From contig NZ_JADQDO010000004.1 in the NCBI RefSeq assembly GCF_015694465.1, positions 186,001 to 250,000 of the forward strand: DNA of 64,000 bases, read 5' to 3'. A model generated the notes under the pieces. It did not search any database and was not told the origin of the DNA. It saw only the letters and a list, made by a program, of their open reading frames with translations. The translations under genes and the position numbers were made by a program. The stretch is from Microvirga alba (lineage in GTDB: Bacteria; Pseudomonadota; Alphaproteobacteria; Rhizobiales; Beijerinckiaceae). Below, piece by piece: positions 1 to 8,113 of the stretch (the first letter of the stretch is position 1; each line of letters starts with the position of its first letter).

Positions 1-332
1 CAGCGCATGAAGTTCGCAAGCAGGCCGTCCGCCTCCGCTTGCCGCCGGGCCATTTCCAAGCGCGCGTCGGGATGGATCGGGACAAGCAGGGTAGCGACGT
101 TCAGCTGTGAGAGATAGTCACAGATGACACCCGAATCGTAAAGACTCGTGCCGTCGTCGAGCACGAGCGTCGGTAGTTGCCCGAGCGGGTTGTGCGAACC
201 GACCTCCTCGTCGGTCTGGAGAAACGACACAACCTTCGGCACGCGTTCGATGTCGTCAATCAAGCCGACCTCATGTGCACAGACCAGCACTTTCCGCACG
301 AAGGGAGAGCGATCCGATGAATAAAGTTTCAT
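1..332 (-). CDS. Glutathione S-transferase family protein, N-terminal part (cut by window edge)
   Basis: Reading from the ATG at 332 gives 110 residues that run off the left edge. The protein begins MKLYSSDRSPFVRKV, the thioredoxin-fold start of GSTs with a Ser-Pro-Phe in the active-site loop. It continues with NPLGQLPTLVLDDG, the cis-proline glutathione-binding segment, and SGVICDYL, where glutathione gamma-glutamyl contacts usually lie. The helical C-terminal domain is missing. The gene diverges from the LysR gene across a 106-bp gap, so it is a plausible target of that regulator. A second GST of similar N-terminal type lies at 12177. The substrate cannot be told from sequence. Confidence 0.85.
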   Translation of the reverse strand, partial: MKLYSSDRSPFVRKVLVCAHEVGLIDDIERVPKVVSFLQTDEEVGSHNPLGQLPTLVLDDGTSLYDSGVICDYLSQLNVATLLVPIHPDARLEMARRQAEADGLLANFMR

Positions 333-438
333 GTCAATTACCAGCTCTCAGACTACTCAATTCGTTGACGCCGGCGCCTAATCTTGTCAATAGAATTTCA
401 ATAACAACACAATTGAGTTTTCGTCGAGGGAGATCGCC
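333..438. promoter_or_regulatory. Divergent GST/LysR control region with inverted half-sites
   Basis: The gap holds ACTCAATT (355-362) and its reverse complement AATTGAGT (411-418), 48 bp apart. A candidate plus-strand promoter is TTGACG (365-370) and TCAATA (387-392), 16 bp apart. LysR regulators commonly bind two half-sites flanking their own promoter. The assignment to this regulator is inferred from position. Confidence 0.4.
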
Positions 439-1347
439 ATGACTACACGTTTGCCGCCCTTAAATGCTTTACGCGCGCTTGAAGCGGCGGGGCGTTATGT
501 GAGTTTCACTCGCGCGGCCGACGAGCTGCACGTCACACCTGGCGCGATCAGCCGGCAGATTCGTGGGCTCGAGGACATACTCGGCTTCTCCCTGTTCGAA
601 CGCCACCACCGCGAGGTGAAGTTGACAGCCGAAAGCCAAGTCTATGTGGAGGCGCTGACAGATGCGTTTAACCAGATGGAACGGGCGACCCGCCGCCTCG
701 TCGACTCGCGCAAGCAAAATTACCTCCACATCCACACGGCGATCACCTTCACCATGAGATGGCTCGTTCCGAAGCTTGTCGCCTTCCACGCGCTCTATCC
801 CAAGCGCGAAATCAGGATGTCGACGATGATGCCGGGAGCTGCGGATCTCAGCGCGCTGCCGACCGACGTTTCGATCCAGATCCGTAGCCCGGAGATTGTG
901 GCGGCCGCCGCGCCGGCACTGATTGCGCACCCGCTTATGGACATTGATCTCGTTCCTGTCTGCAGTCCTCAACTGATGGCCGAATGCGAACTCGGCCGCG
1001 CCCCCTCGCGCTGGCAGACGGTGACGCGGCTAATTTCATCGGCACGCCCGAACGACTGGCAGACTTGGGTTGCTGCTTCCGGGGTCGATATCGACCCACA
1101 GATCGGAATGCGCGTCGAGAGTTCGAGCCTCGCCTACCAGGCGGCAATTGAGGGAATCGGCGTGGCACTCGCAATGAAGCGGCTGGTGCAGGAAGATCTC
1201 AAAGCAGGCCGCCTCGTAATTGCGCACCCGCTTATCTATCCGACCGGCACGTCCTTTTATCTCCTCTATTCTCAGGCTGCCTCGCAGATGCCGCAGGTCA
1301 AAGAATTTCGCGATTGGGTCGTCCAAGAAGCGAAGGACAAGGACTAA
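439..1347 (+). CDS. LysR-family transcriptional regulator (GcvA-like)
   Basis: The protein has 302 residues, normal for LysR. An N-terminal winged helix-turn-helix covers about residues 6-65 and includes SFTRAADELHVTPGAISRQI. The start LPPLNALRALEAAGRYVSFTRAA is typical of the GcvA/AmpR-like branch. The effector-binding domain runs from about residue 92 to the end. The ATG at 439 follows GGGAGATCGCC, a good ribosome binding site. It is divergent from the GST gene and upstream of the CoA-transferase operon, so it probably senses a catabolic intermediate and controls one or both sides. The inducer is unknown. Confidence 0.9.
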   Translation: MTTRLPPLNALRALEAAGRYVSFTRAADELHVTPGAISRQIRGLEDILGFSLFERHHREVKLTAESQVYVEALTDAFNQMERATRRLVDSRKQNYLHIHTAITFTMRWLVPKLVAFHALYPKREIRMSTMMPGAADLSALPTDVSIQIRSPEIVAAAAPALIAHPLMDIDLVPVCSPQLMAECELGRAPSRWQTVTRLISSARPNDWQTWVAASGVDIDPQIGMRVESSSLAYQAAIEGIGVALAMKRLVQEDLKAGRLVIAHPLIYPTGTSFYLLYSQAASQMPQVKEFRDWVVQEAKDKD

Positions 1348-1535
1348 AGCGCAATGTCTTCGCGTCCGTCGTGAGCCTACTTCAACGAAGGCCCCAATAT
1401 CCTCGTTTGACCCCTCCATCCCTCTCCCGCAATCGTCAGGCGTATTCTGCGACATCCAGCTATCCGGTTGGGTCGCAGTCGAGATGGGTGATTGCAGATG
1501 GCGCCACGAGACCATGACCGACTGCGGGCGGACCG

Positions 1536-2591
1536 ATGACACCGGGCAGGAAACCTTTGTCCGGTGTCACGCTCGTCGAGACGACCGCTACGGATGCGCC
1601 CGAGGCGCTCGTCCATGCCGCAGGGCTGTGCGGTCGGATGGCGGCCGATCTCGGTGCGCGCGTTATACGCATTGAAGATCCAGGGTCAAAGCCGTCTTCA
1701 GCTGACCTCTTCTTGCACACAGGCAAGGAACGTCTGTCGACGCAGCCGCGCAACAGAGCGGCTCTCATCGCGGACTTCGCGAAAGAGGCCGATGCGTTAA
1801 TTGTTGATCCCGCAAGCTTCGCGGCAATGCCGGAGCAATCGTGTAGCGCAATCGCCGTCATCCTCGCCATGTCTCGCGATGCTCCGGAACGCGGAAGCGA
1901 ATTCACCGTCGAGGCACGGTCCGGCCTTCTCGATCTCGTAGGTGATCCAACGCGTGAACCATTGCGATTAGGAGGACATCAGATTGGATATTCCGGCGGC
2001 CTCGCAGCATATCTTGGCATGATCGCCGCCCTGTTGCGACGCAAAGCAGGTCTGCCCGGAGGCCCCGTCCACGTCGATCTCCTTGATGTTGCCGTCTGGC
2101 TCAACTGGAAGACCTTGAGCACGGCGTCCCGCACGGGGCGCGCACCCACGCGCGCTGGAGCCGCCGCTGAGTGGAGCGTCGTCGCCTGCTCCGATGGCTA
2201 TGTCGCTCTCGTGTATCGCGTGCAGGAATGGGAGGCGTTGAAGACGGCAACCAACGATGTGCGCCTCAATGACGAGCGGTTTCAGACTGCCGCCGGGCGT
2301 CGGCTTCACCGTGGAGACCTCAACACCATCCTTGCCGACATTTTCTCAAGCAAGACGCGGTCCGAAATCCGCGCGATGGCGCTCTCAAAAAAGCTACCTC
2401 TGGGCCCGGTCTGGACACCTGATGAGCTGCGCGACAATCCGCACATGATCGCTCGCAACTTTTTGTATTTGGTCGAAACCGGCGAGGCCCCGGTCCCTAT
2501 GCCAACTTTGCCAGTCAAATGGAACAAGCGGACTTTCGCTCCGGCGATTGCCAATTCTGCTATCCCCATCGCTTTGGACCCTGCCGAATGA
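1536..2591 (+). CDS. CaiB/BaiF (type III) CoA-transferase-like protein, possibly non-catalytic subunit
   Basis: The 351-residue protein has the family III CoA-transferase fold signature: an N-terminal Rossmann part with CGRMAADLGARVIRIEDPG (about residues 32-50) and the later segment GGPVHVDLLDVAVWLNW. The family is normally 390-430 residues, and this copy is short in the middle. Where active members carry an Asp before a Gly-rich helix, this one reads GHQIGYSGGLAAY. I see no Asp there, so it may be a non-catalytic partner of the next gene. The stop codon overlaps the next start (ATGA at 2588), which implies translational coupling. A 188-bp gap separates it from lysR. Confidence 0.8.
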   Translation: MTPGRKPLSGVTLVETTATDAPEALVHAAGLCGRMAADLGARVIRIEDPGSKPSSADLFLHTGKERLSTQPRNRAALIADFAKEADALIVDPASFAAMPEQSCSAIAVILAMSRDAPERGSEFTVEARSGLLDLVGDPTREPLRLGGHQIGYSGGLAAYLGMIAALLRRKAGLPGGPVHVDLLDVAVWLNWKTLSTASRTGRAPTRAGAAAEWSVVACSDGYVALVYRVQEWEALKTATNDVRLNDERFQTAAGRRLHRGDLNTILADIFSSKTRSEIRAMALSKKLPLGPVWTPDELRDNPHMIARNFLYLVETGEAPVPMPTLPVKWNKRTFAPAIANSAIPIALDPAE

Positions 2592-3772
2592 GGCCCATGC
2601 ATCAATGCCGTGTGCTCGATCTCGGTATCATCACGGCGGGCGCCGCGACCTCTGCCGTTCTTGCCGATCTCGGCGCCGAGGTCATAAAAATCGAGAGCCC
2701 ATCCTATCAGGATCCGTTCCGGAAATGGTCGGGGGAAACCTTCGCGGGCGAGCATCCGGACCTGCCTCCTTTCTTTCGTATGACCAACCGAGGCAAGCTC
2801 AACGCGGGAATCGATCTGAAGCATCCTCATGGGCGCGAGGTCTTCCTACGGCTCGTAGCCAAGAGCGACATCGTCGTGGAGAATTTCAGCCGTGGTGTTC
2901 TGGAGAGACTCGGTCTCGACTACCAGACATTGAAGGCGGTCAATCCCGACATCATTCTTGCCTCTATTTCCAGCCAGGGCGAAGACGGGCCGGACAGGCC
3001 ATACGTCTCTTTTGGGTCCACGTTGGAGGCGATGGCGGGACTTGCCGCAATCACCGGATACGCTGGCGGACCGCCTGTTGTTTCGGGCATTGAGCTGAAT
3101 TTTCCCGATCAGGTCGTCGCCATATTCGCCTCCGCGATGATCACGACCGCTTGGTTCGCGAAGGAGAATGGCGCCGGGGGCGCGCATCTCGATATGTCGC
3201 AGAGGGAACTGACCAGCTTCCTCTGCGGCGAAGCCTTTCTGACGCGCGCACCGCTGCGACAAGGCAATGCGCAGGACGGCATTCCGCTGCAAGAATGCTT
3301 CCGTAGCAATGACGGCGTCTGGGTCGCGGTCACAGTCTACGAACGAAACATGCGCTCGCTCCGGAAGCTTACCGGCGGTGTCACAGCGGCTGAGATCGGG
3401 GCTTGGATCGCTTCGCATGATGGGGCGAGAATCGTCTCTGCACTTGAAGGTGAAGGAGTAGCTGCCGCAGCAGTCGCCGATGGAACAGATGTACTGGCGC
3501 AGTGGGACGTAAGCTGGTCCAGAGCCCTTAAGCGAGGTGCCGATGGCGATATTGTCAAAGGCTTCCTGTTCGAGGACGACAGCGCCCCAATGACAGTCGG
3601 ACGGCCTGCGGTGCTTCTCGGGGCCGACACTCGCGATGTACTCATCCGAGTTGGCGGCTACAGCAACGCGGAGATCGACGCTCTGGTGACACTTGGCGCC
3701 GTCGCAAGCGAGTCGAACAATGAGGTCCCGGCTGCCCGCGATCCTCTCACCACTTCCGGACAAGAGAAATGA
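2588..3772 (+). CDS. CaiB/BaiF (type III) CoA-transferase
   Basis: From the overlapping ATG at 2588 the protein has 394 residues, the normal family length. It starts RVLDLGIITAGAATSAVLADLGAEVIKIESP, then IDLKHPHGREVFLRL and VVENFSRGVLERLGLDYQTL, all hallmark segments. A candidate catalytic Asp lies in ELNFPDQVVAIFASAM. These enzymes transfer CoA between carboxylic acids, usually to activate a substrate for beta-oxidation-like breakdown. Coupling to the preceding shorter paralogue suggests a heteromeric enzyme. The downstream decarboxylase-like gene starts at 3769 with another ATGA overlap. Confidence 0.88.
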   Translation: MRPMHQCRVLDLGIITAGAATSAVLADLGAEVIKIESPSYQDPFRKWSGETFAGEHPDLPPFFRMTNRGKLNAGIDLKHPHGREVFLRLVAKSDIVVENFSRGVLERLGLDYQTLKAVNPDIILASISSQGEDGPDRPYVSFGSTLEAMAGLAAITGYAGGPPVVSGIELNFPDQVVAIFASAMITTAWFAKENGAGGAHLDMSQRELTSFLCGEAFLTRAPLRQGNAQDGIPLQECFRSNDGVWVAVTVYERNMRSLRKLTGGVTAAEIGAWIASHDGARIVSALEGEGVAAAAVADGTDVLAQWDVSWSRALKRGADGDIVKGFLFEDDSAPMTVGRPAVLLGADTRDVLIRVGGYSNAEIDALVTLGAVASESNNEVPAARDPLTTSGQEK

Positions 3773-4692
3773 TCATCCAGGGTCGAGATTACGAACACAC
3801 GATGGCTATTCCGACCGACCCGAATGCGCTTTTCCGCTATCAGCCGACGGAGCTCGGCCCGGCAATACAGGCAATCCTGAGAGGCGAGCCATTTGATGCG
3901 GCCGAGTTCACGCTCGCCGGCTACATTATCCTGAAGGAGCGCGAGCAACCGAGATTTACCGCCATTCCGGCGTTTCCGGCGCGTTCCTTTTTCCATTCTT
4001 GTCTCTGGGTCCGGCGTGAATCGCCGCTTCACTCCTTCAAGGATCTCGTAGGCAAGCGGATAGGCCTGCGCGACTACACCTCGACGACTTCAGTGTGGTT
4101 CCGCGGGCACTTGAAGCGCACCGAAGGTGTCGATTGGGGAACGATTGCCTGGGTGGTCGGTCCCAATCGTCGATTCCCGCCACCGTCGGAGGCGGACATT
4201 ACGCCGACGGACGGAGATCTTGAAGACAAGTTGCTCAACGACGAGATAGACGCCTTCTTCTCCATTCGAGTGCGCGACCAGAAAAAGCCTGACGCAGAGC
4301 GTCGCCTGCGGCCGCTCCTGGAAGATCCCCACGGCGTAGAGGCCAATTATTATCGCGCAAGCGGTCTCTATCCCTTGCTTCATGTCGTGGTTGTTTCTGA
4401 TCGCATTGCCGAGGCGAATTACGGCGCGCCGAAAGCCATCTTCGACCTTTTTCAGGAAGCCAAGCGCACCGCCCTGAGGCGCAAGATCGGCAGCACCCTC
4501 CTCCCGTGGGGCGAGCCTCATTGGGAGCAATCAATGGCGCTATTCGACGGGGATCCTCTGCCCTACGGACTCACAGAGCGCAACCGTTGCAATATCCAGA
4601 CACTGATCGAGTATCTGCACGACCAGAAGCTGATCCAACGCAAACCACATATCGATGAGCTGTTCTGGCCGAACAGTGCCGAATGGACATAG
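3769..4692 (+). CDS. 4,5-dihydroxyphthalate decarboxylase-like protein (NMT1/PBP-fold)
   Basis: The 307-residue protein resembles the Pht5-type 4,5-dihydroxyphthalate decarboxylases, which have a periplasmic-binding-protein-like fold but act in the cytoplasm. Supporting segments are IPAFPARSFFHSCLWVRRES, DLVGKRIGLRDYTSTTSVWFRGHL and YPLLHVVVVSD. No signal peptide is seen, which argues against a transporter component. The start overlaps the CoA-transferase stop by four bases. The context fits decarboxylation of an aromatic or cyclohexadiene dicarboxylate in the same pathway. The actual substrate is unknown, and a solute-binding role cannot be excluded. Confidence 0.7.
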   Translation: MIIQGRDYEHTMAIPTDPNALFRYQPTELGPAIQAILRGEPFDAAEFTLAGYIILKEREQPRFTAIPAFPARSFFHSCLWVRRESPLHSFKDLVGKRIGLRDYTSTTSVWFRGHLKRTEGVDWGTIAWVVGPNRRFPPPSEADITPTDGDLEDKLLNDEIDAFFSIRVRDQKKPDAERRLRPLLEDPHGVEANYYRASGLYPLLHVVVVSDRIAEANYGAPKAIFDLFQEAKRTALRRKIGSTLLPWGEPHWEQSMALFDGDPLPYGLTERNRCNIQTLIEYLHDQKLIQRKPHIDELFWPNSAEWT

Positions 4693-4706
4693 GGAGAGAG
4701 TAAGGC

Positions 4707-5591
4707 ATGAACGAAAAGCCGCAGCCGCAATCCGGCACGAAACGACCGGTTTCGCCCCCCAGGATCCCCCTGCCGGTGGGCGCCTGGGACTGTCACGCCC
4801 ATGTCTTCGGACCATTCGACAAATTTCCCGTCCTCGCCGAACGTCGGTATGATCCACCGCTGGCGCCAGCCGAAGATTATCTGGCAATGCTCGATACCGT
4901 CGGTTTCGAGAACGGGGTCATTGTCCATGCCTCCGCCAAGGGATTCGACATGAGCAACGTCGCGGACGCACTGGCGCGTAGAGCGGACCGGCTGATCGGT
5001 GTAGCGGTCGTCTCGCGCGATGCCGATGACGCGGAATTCGAGAAATTGCACCAGCAAGGCTTTCGTGCGGTGCGGTTCACCGAGAACGGTGGGCATGTCG
5101 GCCGCTCCCCGGGGACATTATATTTCGACGATCTCGACAAGATGGCCCCGAAACTGAGGGAACTGGGTTGGCATGCTCAAGTTTGGGGACGCTGCGATCT
5201 CATCATGGGCAATAGCGCGGCTTTGGCCAATTACGATATCCCCATCATGTTCGATCATCTTGGCTATGCCGAAACGGAGAAGGGCGTCGGCGACACCACG
5301 TTCCAATCTTTCCTCGAATGGCTGCCGGCCGGTGATTTCTGGGTCAAGACCACTCCCATACGCATCTCGAAAGCCGCGCCTGACTATCCGGAGGCCAAGC
5401 CCTTTTACGAGGCACTGCTCAAGGCTGTGCCGGATCGCATCGTTTTCGGCAGCGATTGGCCTTATCTCAGCCTCGACGAGAGCCCGCCCGATGTCGGCCA
5501 TCTGATCGATCTGTTGGACGAATGGACAGGTGACGAAACGCTGCGCCAGAAAATCTTCGTCGACAACCCACTGGCGTTCTACCGGCGATAA
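4707..5591 (+). CDS. Amidohydrolase family 2 protein, LigI-like (2-pyrone-4,6-dicarboxylate lactonase type)
   Basis: The 294-residue TIM-barrel protein carries the HxH motif in WDCHAHVFGPFDKFP (about residues 28-42), a later His in IPIMFDHLGYAE, and the barrel-end Asp in FGSDWPYLSLDES. These match the LigI branch of amidohydrolases, which opens 2-pyrone-4,6-dicarboxylate in lignin-aromatic breakdown without a metal. The gene lies 14 bp after the decarboxylase-like gene, with GGGAGAGAGTAAGGC before the ATG. It closes the plus-strand operon and is followed by a strong hairpin at 5606-5641. Lactone or pyrone hydrolysis is inferred from family. Confidence 0.82.
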   Translation: MNEKPQPQSGTKRPVSPPRIPLPVGAWDCHAHVFGPFDKFPVLAERRYDPPLAPAEDYLAMLDTVGFENGVIVHASAKGFDMSNVADALARRADRLIGVAVVSRDADDAEFEKLHQQGFRAVRFTENGGHVGRSPGTLYFDDLDKMAPKLRELGWHAQVWGRCDLIMGNSAALANYDIPIMFDHLGYAETEKGVGDTTFQSFLEWLPAGDFWVKTTPIRISKAAPDYPEAKPFYEALLKAVPDRIVFGSDWPYLSLDESPPDVGHLIDLLDEWTGDETLRQKIFVDNPLAFYRR

Positions 5592-5605
5592 TCCCCCTTG
5601 CCAAA

Positions 5606-5641
5606 TTGGGAGCGCCGGCCTGCGTGGGTCGGCGCTCCCAA
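5606..5641. terminator. Bidirectional hairpin between convergent operons
   Basis: TTGGGAGCGCC pairs with GGCGCTCCCAA, and the stem extends inward with one G-T wobble around a 6-nt loop, giving a strong stem. It sits between the amidohydrolase (plus) and the DUF35 gene (minus). The minus-strand transcript ends with a short U run, and the plus strand has A's after the stem. Confidence 0.65.
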
Positions 5642-5650
5642 AAATGGCGA

Positions 5651-6061
5651 CTAGATCAGCCGCATTTTCGGTATCGTCACGCCACCACTGTCCTCGTAGA
5701 CCACCTCGACCCTGCACCCGATCCAGTCACCTTCAGGCTCAGGACCGATGAGGTTCGAGATGACGATTGGCCCCTCGTCGAGCCGCACCGCGATGGTGTT
5801 ATATGGCGGCGGAAAATCGTCGAAGTACTTACGATGGAAGATGGCCCAGGACAAGATTTCGCCGGTCCCTTTGATGGGCCGCCATTCATACGTCATCGAC
5901 AGGCTATCCGGGCAGATCGGTGACGGGGGGTAGCGGAAACTGTCGCTTTCCGGACAGTATTGGAGGGCCCATTTCCTGTTGGAAATGCTCTCCCACATCG
6001 GCTTGTCATAATGACCGAGGACCCGGCTCGAACTTCCCACGACGATCTCCCTAGTGACCAT
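5651..6061 (-). CDS. DUF35 OB-fold protein with incomplete zinc ribbon
   Basis: The protein has 136 residues from the ATG at 6061, which overlaps the thiolase-like stop by 11 bp. An upstream ATG at 6091 would add 10 residues. It has the DUF35 layout, an N-terminal rubredoxin-like ribbon and a C-terminal OB fold (GTGEILSWAIFHRKYFDDFPPPYNTIAVRLDEG). In the ribbon only C36 and C50 remain, and the partners expected at 39 and 53 are Ser (CPES, CPDS). DUF35 proteins accompany SCP2/thiolase-like enzymes acting on acyl-CoAs and form a complex with them, as in the steroid aldolase Ltp2-ChsH2. Zinc binding is doubtful here. Confidence 0.82.
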   Translation of the reverse strand: MVTREIVVGSSSRVLGHYDKPMWESISNRKWALQYCPESDSFRYPPSPICPDSLSMTYEWRPIKGTGEILSWAIFHRKYFDDFPPPYNTIAVRLDEGPIVISNLIGPEPEGDWIGCRVEVVYEDSGGVTIPKMRLI

Positions 6062-7226
6062 AGATGATGGAGAGGGCTTTGCCGGCGACATCAGACGAAT
6101 AATGCACGTAGCGACAGTCCGGCACCTGGCGCGCGCCGCACTCGCCTCGAATCTGCCGCACAGCTTCGACCTGATGGTTCCAGCCCTGCATGTAGCTCTC
6201 CGAGAGGTGACCGCCGGAGGTGTTGACGGGCAGCCCCCTTTCTAACGAAATCCCAGTGTCCGCAAAAAATTTCGCCGCCTCTCCATAGCCACAATAGCCG
6301 TATCCCTCGAGCGCAAGCGGAATGTGGACAGAGAAGCTGTCATAGATTTGCAGGCAGGACATATCCCGCGGACCGACGCCGGCCATATTGAACACCTGCT
6401 CGGCAACCTTTTTCTGTGCAGGCCGGTAGAAGTTGGTCAGGCGCGGAACGAGACTCGTCGCGTCACGGCTGAGATCGTGGCGGCCGATGCCGTGAATAAC
6501 GGCTGGTTTCCGCTTTCCACGGCGGGCCCGCTCGGCGCTCATCATGATGAACGCAACGCCGCCGTCATTGATTAGGCAATAGTCGAGCAGATGCAGAGGC
6601 TCGGTTACGTAATGTGTCGAGAGGTATTCCTCAATAGTGACACGCTTCTGCATAATCGCGTTGGGATTGAGGCTTGAATGCAGACGTTGCGCGACCGCGA
6701 CCTGACCCAAATCGGCCTCGGTGAAACCGGTATCATGCATGAACCGCCGCAGCATAATCGCATAGAGCGCCCCTTGAGAAGTGAACCCCCAAGGGGCGTG
6801 ATAGATATAGGAGAGGAAGGCATTTCCACCCGCCGCGTTGGAGCCGCCATAGTTGACCGCCGCGGAGCGTTGATCGTTGCCATAGACGAGAGCAACGACC
6901 TCACACATGCCGGAGTGGATCGCCATTGCGGCGGCCTGAATGCCCATCATCGCATCCGCTTGGGCGCCCCAGTTCGGATCAATACCCAGAACTTCACACA
7001 TCCGCTCGTGTGCAGTCGGCGGCCCGGAAACGATTCCATCGATCTCCGACTTATCGATTCCCGCGTCTTCGAGCGCGCGTTTAAACGCGAGGGCCGCATA
7101 GCCAAATGAATCATACGGTTTTGTTCCGCCGCGAACGGCGGCGTAGTCAGCGATCCAGTCGCTGTGACCAACACCAGAGATCGCAACCGCTCCGGACAGT
7201 GCATTGCTCAGTTGGGCTTCGCTCAT
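6051..7226 (-). CDS. SCP-x/Ltp2-type thiolase-like protein lacking the nucleophilic Cys
   Basis: The protein has 391 residues from ATG 7226. It has a thiolase fold with an N-terminal AISGVGHSDWI, YDSFSVHIPLALEGYGYCGYGE in the middle, and PVNTSGGHLSESYMQGWNH near the end. At the usual site of the acyl-accepting Cys it reads NWGAQADAMMG (residues 85-95), with no Cys. This loss is typical of the Ltp2-like retro-aldolases rather than true thiolases. Pairing with the overlapping DUF35 gene supports a lyase that splits a beta-hydroxyacyl-CoA. A misassigned start is possible because the ribosome site is weak. Confidence 0.85.
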   Translation of the reverse strand: MSEAQLSNALSGAVAISGVGHSDWIADYAAVRGGTKPYDSFGYAALAFKRALEDAGIDKSEIDGIVSGPPTAHERMCEVLGIDPNWGAQADAMMGIQAAAMAIHSGMCEVVALVYGNDQRSAAVNYGGSNAAGGNAFLSYIYHAPWGFTSQGALYAIMLRRFMHDTGFTEADLGQVAVAQRLHSSLNPNAIMQKRVTIEEYLSTHYVTEPLHLLDYCLINDGGVAFIMMSAERARRGKRKPAVIHGIGRHDLSRDATSLVPRLTNFYRPAQKKVAEQVFNMAGVGPRDMSCLQIYDSFSVHIPLALEGYGYCGYGEAAKFFADTGISLERGLPVNTSGGHLSESYMQGWNHQVEAVRQIRGECGARQVPDCRYVHYSSDVAGKALSIIYGH

Positions 7227-7420
7227 GTGAAATTCTCGGAATAGGTCGACGACACACGTCGCCGAAACATACTGAACACTGTGATCGAGATCGGGCAGCG
7301 TCAAACGAGGTTTGTGGACTCGCGTGTTGAGGTAAACTCAAACCGGTGTTACAGGGCGCATCTCCCATGCAGCAGCCTTTGATGCGATCCTCTACTCAAC
7401 GAGACCAGCGGTATAGCGGA
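7227..7420. promoter_or_regulatory. Intergenic region with LysR-type T-N11-A box
   Basis: The 194-bp gap between the CoA-transferase B gene and the first thiolase-like gene contains TTGAGGTAAACTCAA at 7327-7341. This is a perfect 5-bp inverted repeat that fits the T-N11-A LysR box. Its half-sites CTCAA/TTGAG also occur in the lysR-GST gap. It could be the promoter region of the thiolase/DUF35 pair. Confidence 0.4.
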
Positions 7421-8101
7421 TCAACCGGCAACGTCTTTGCGGTGAAGTTTCGCATCGGTCCGAGCTTGCACCGTTTCGAAGTCGACGTCGGCGATCAATT
7501 CGATCACCTCGAAGCCGCGCGCAGTGACGTCGATCACGGCAAGGTTGGTGTAAATGCGCTTTACGACACCGGAAGCTGTCAGTGGGTATGAGCAGTGGCG
7601 CACCAACTTGCTCACGCCCTGTTTCGTCGTGTGCTCCATGGCAACCCAGATGCGCCTGGCGCCCACCGCAAGATCCATCGCGCCGCCGACAGCGGGCGCG
7701 GTATCGCTCGCCGACGTTGACCAATTGGCAAGGTCCCCGTTCTCCGCGACTTCCAATGCGCCGAGCACGCAAAGGTCGAGATGGCCGCCCCGGATCATTG
7801 TGAAACTCAGGGCATGGTCAAACAGGCTCGCCCCTGGAAGCAGCGTCACATTCTGCTTTCCGGCATTCACAAGCCAAGGGTCGGCCAAAGTCTCGTCGGG
7901 AGCCGGACCCATGCCCAGAATACCGTTTTCCGACTGAAAGAGCACTTCACGACCTTCCGGCACAAGGTCGCCTACCAGAGTTGGAATGCCGATGCCGAGA
8001 TTGACATGCCAGCCCTCGGGGATATCGCGTGCGATCAGCCTTGCGATCGCCTTACGCCCATCAAGCCCCGGACCGGTCATACGATCTGCTGCAGATCTCA
8101 T
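7421..8101 (-). CDS. Class I CoA-transferase subunit B (PcaJ/AtoA-like)
   Basis: The 226-residue protein matches beta subunits of 3-oxoacid CoA-transferases in length and motif. The catalytic Glu is E58 in FQSENGILGMGP, preceded by VNLGIGIPTLVGDL, and GGAMDLAVGARRIWVAM marks the second half. It lies 12 bp after the A subunit gene in the same operon. The enzyme would move CoA from succinyl-CoA to a 3-oxoacid such as 3-oxoadipate or a related ring-cleavage product. The exact acid is unknown. Flanking thiolase-like/DUF35 pairs suggest that the CoA ester is split further. Confidence 0.92.
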   Translation of the reverse strand: MRSAADRMTGPGLDGRKAIARLIARDIPEGWHVNLGIGIPTLVGDLVPEGREVLFQSENGILGMGPAPDETLADPWLVNAGKQNVTLLPGASLFDHALSFTMIRGGHLDLCVLGALEVAENGDLANWSTSASDTAPAVGGAMDLAVGARRIWVAMEHTTKQGVSKLVRHCSYPLTASGVVKRIYTNLAVIDVTARGFEVIELIADVDFETVQARTDAKLHRKDVAG

Positions 8102-8113
8102 GATAGAATTTCC

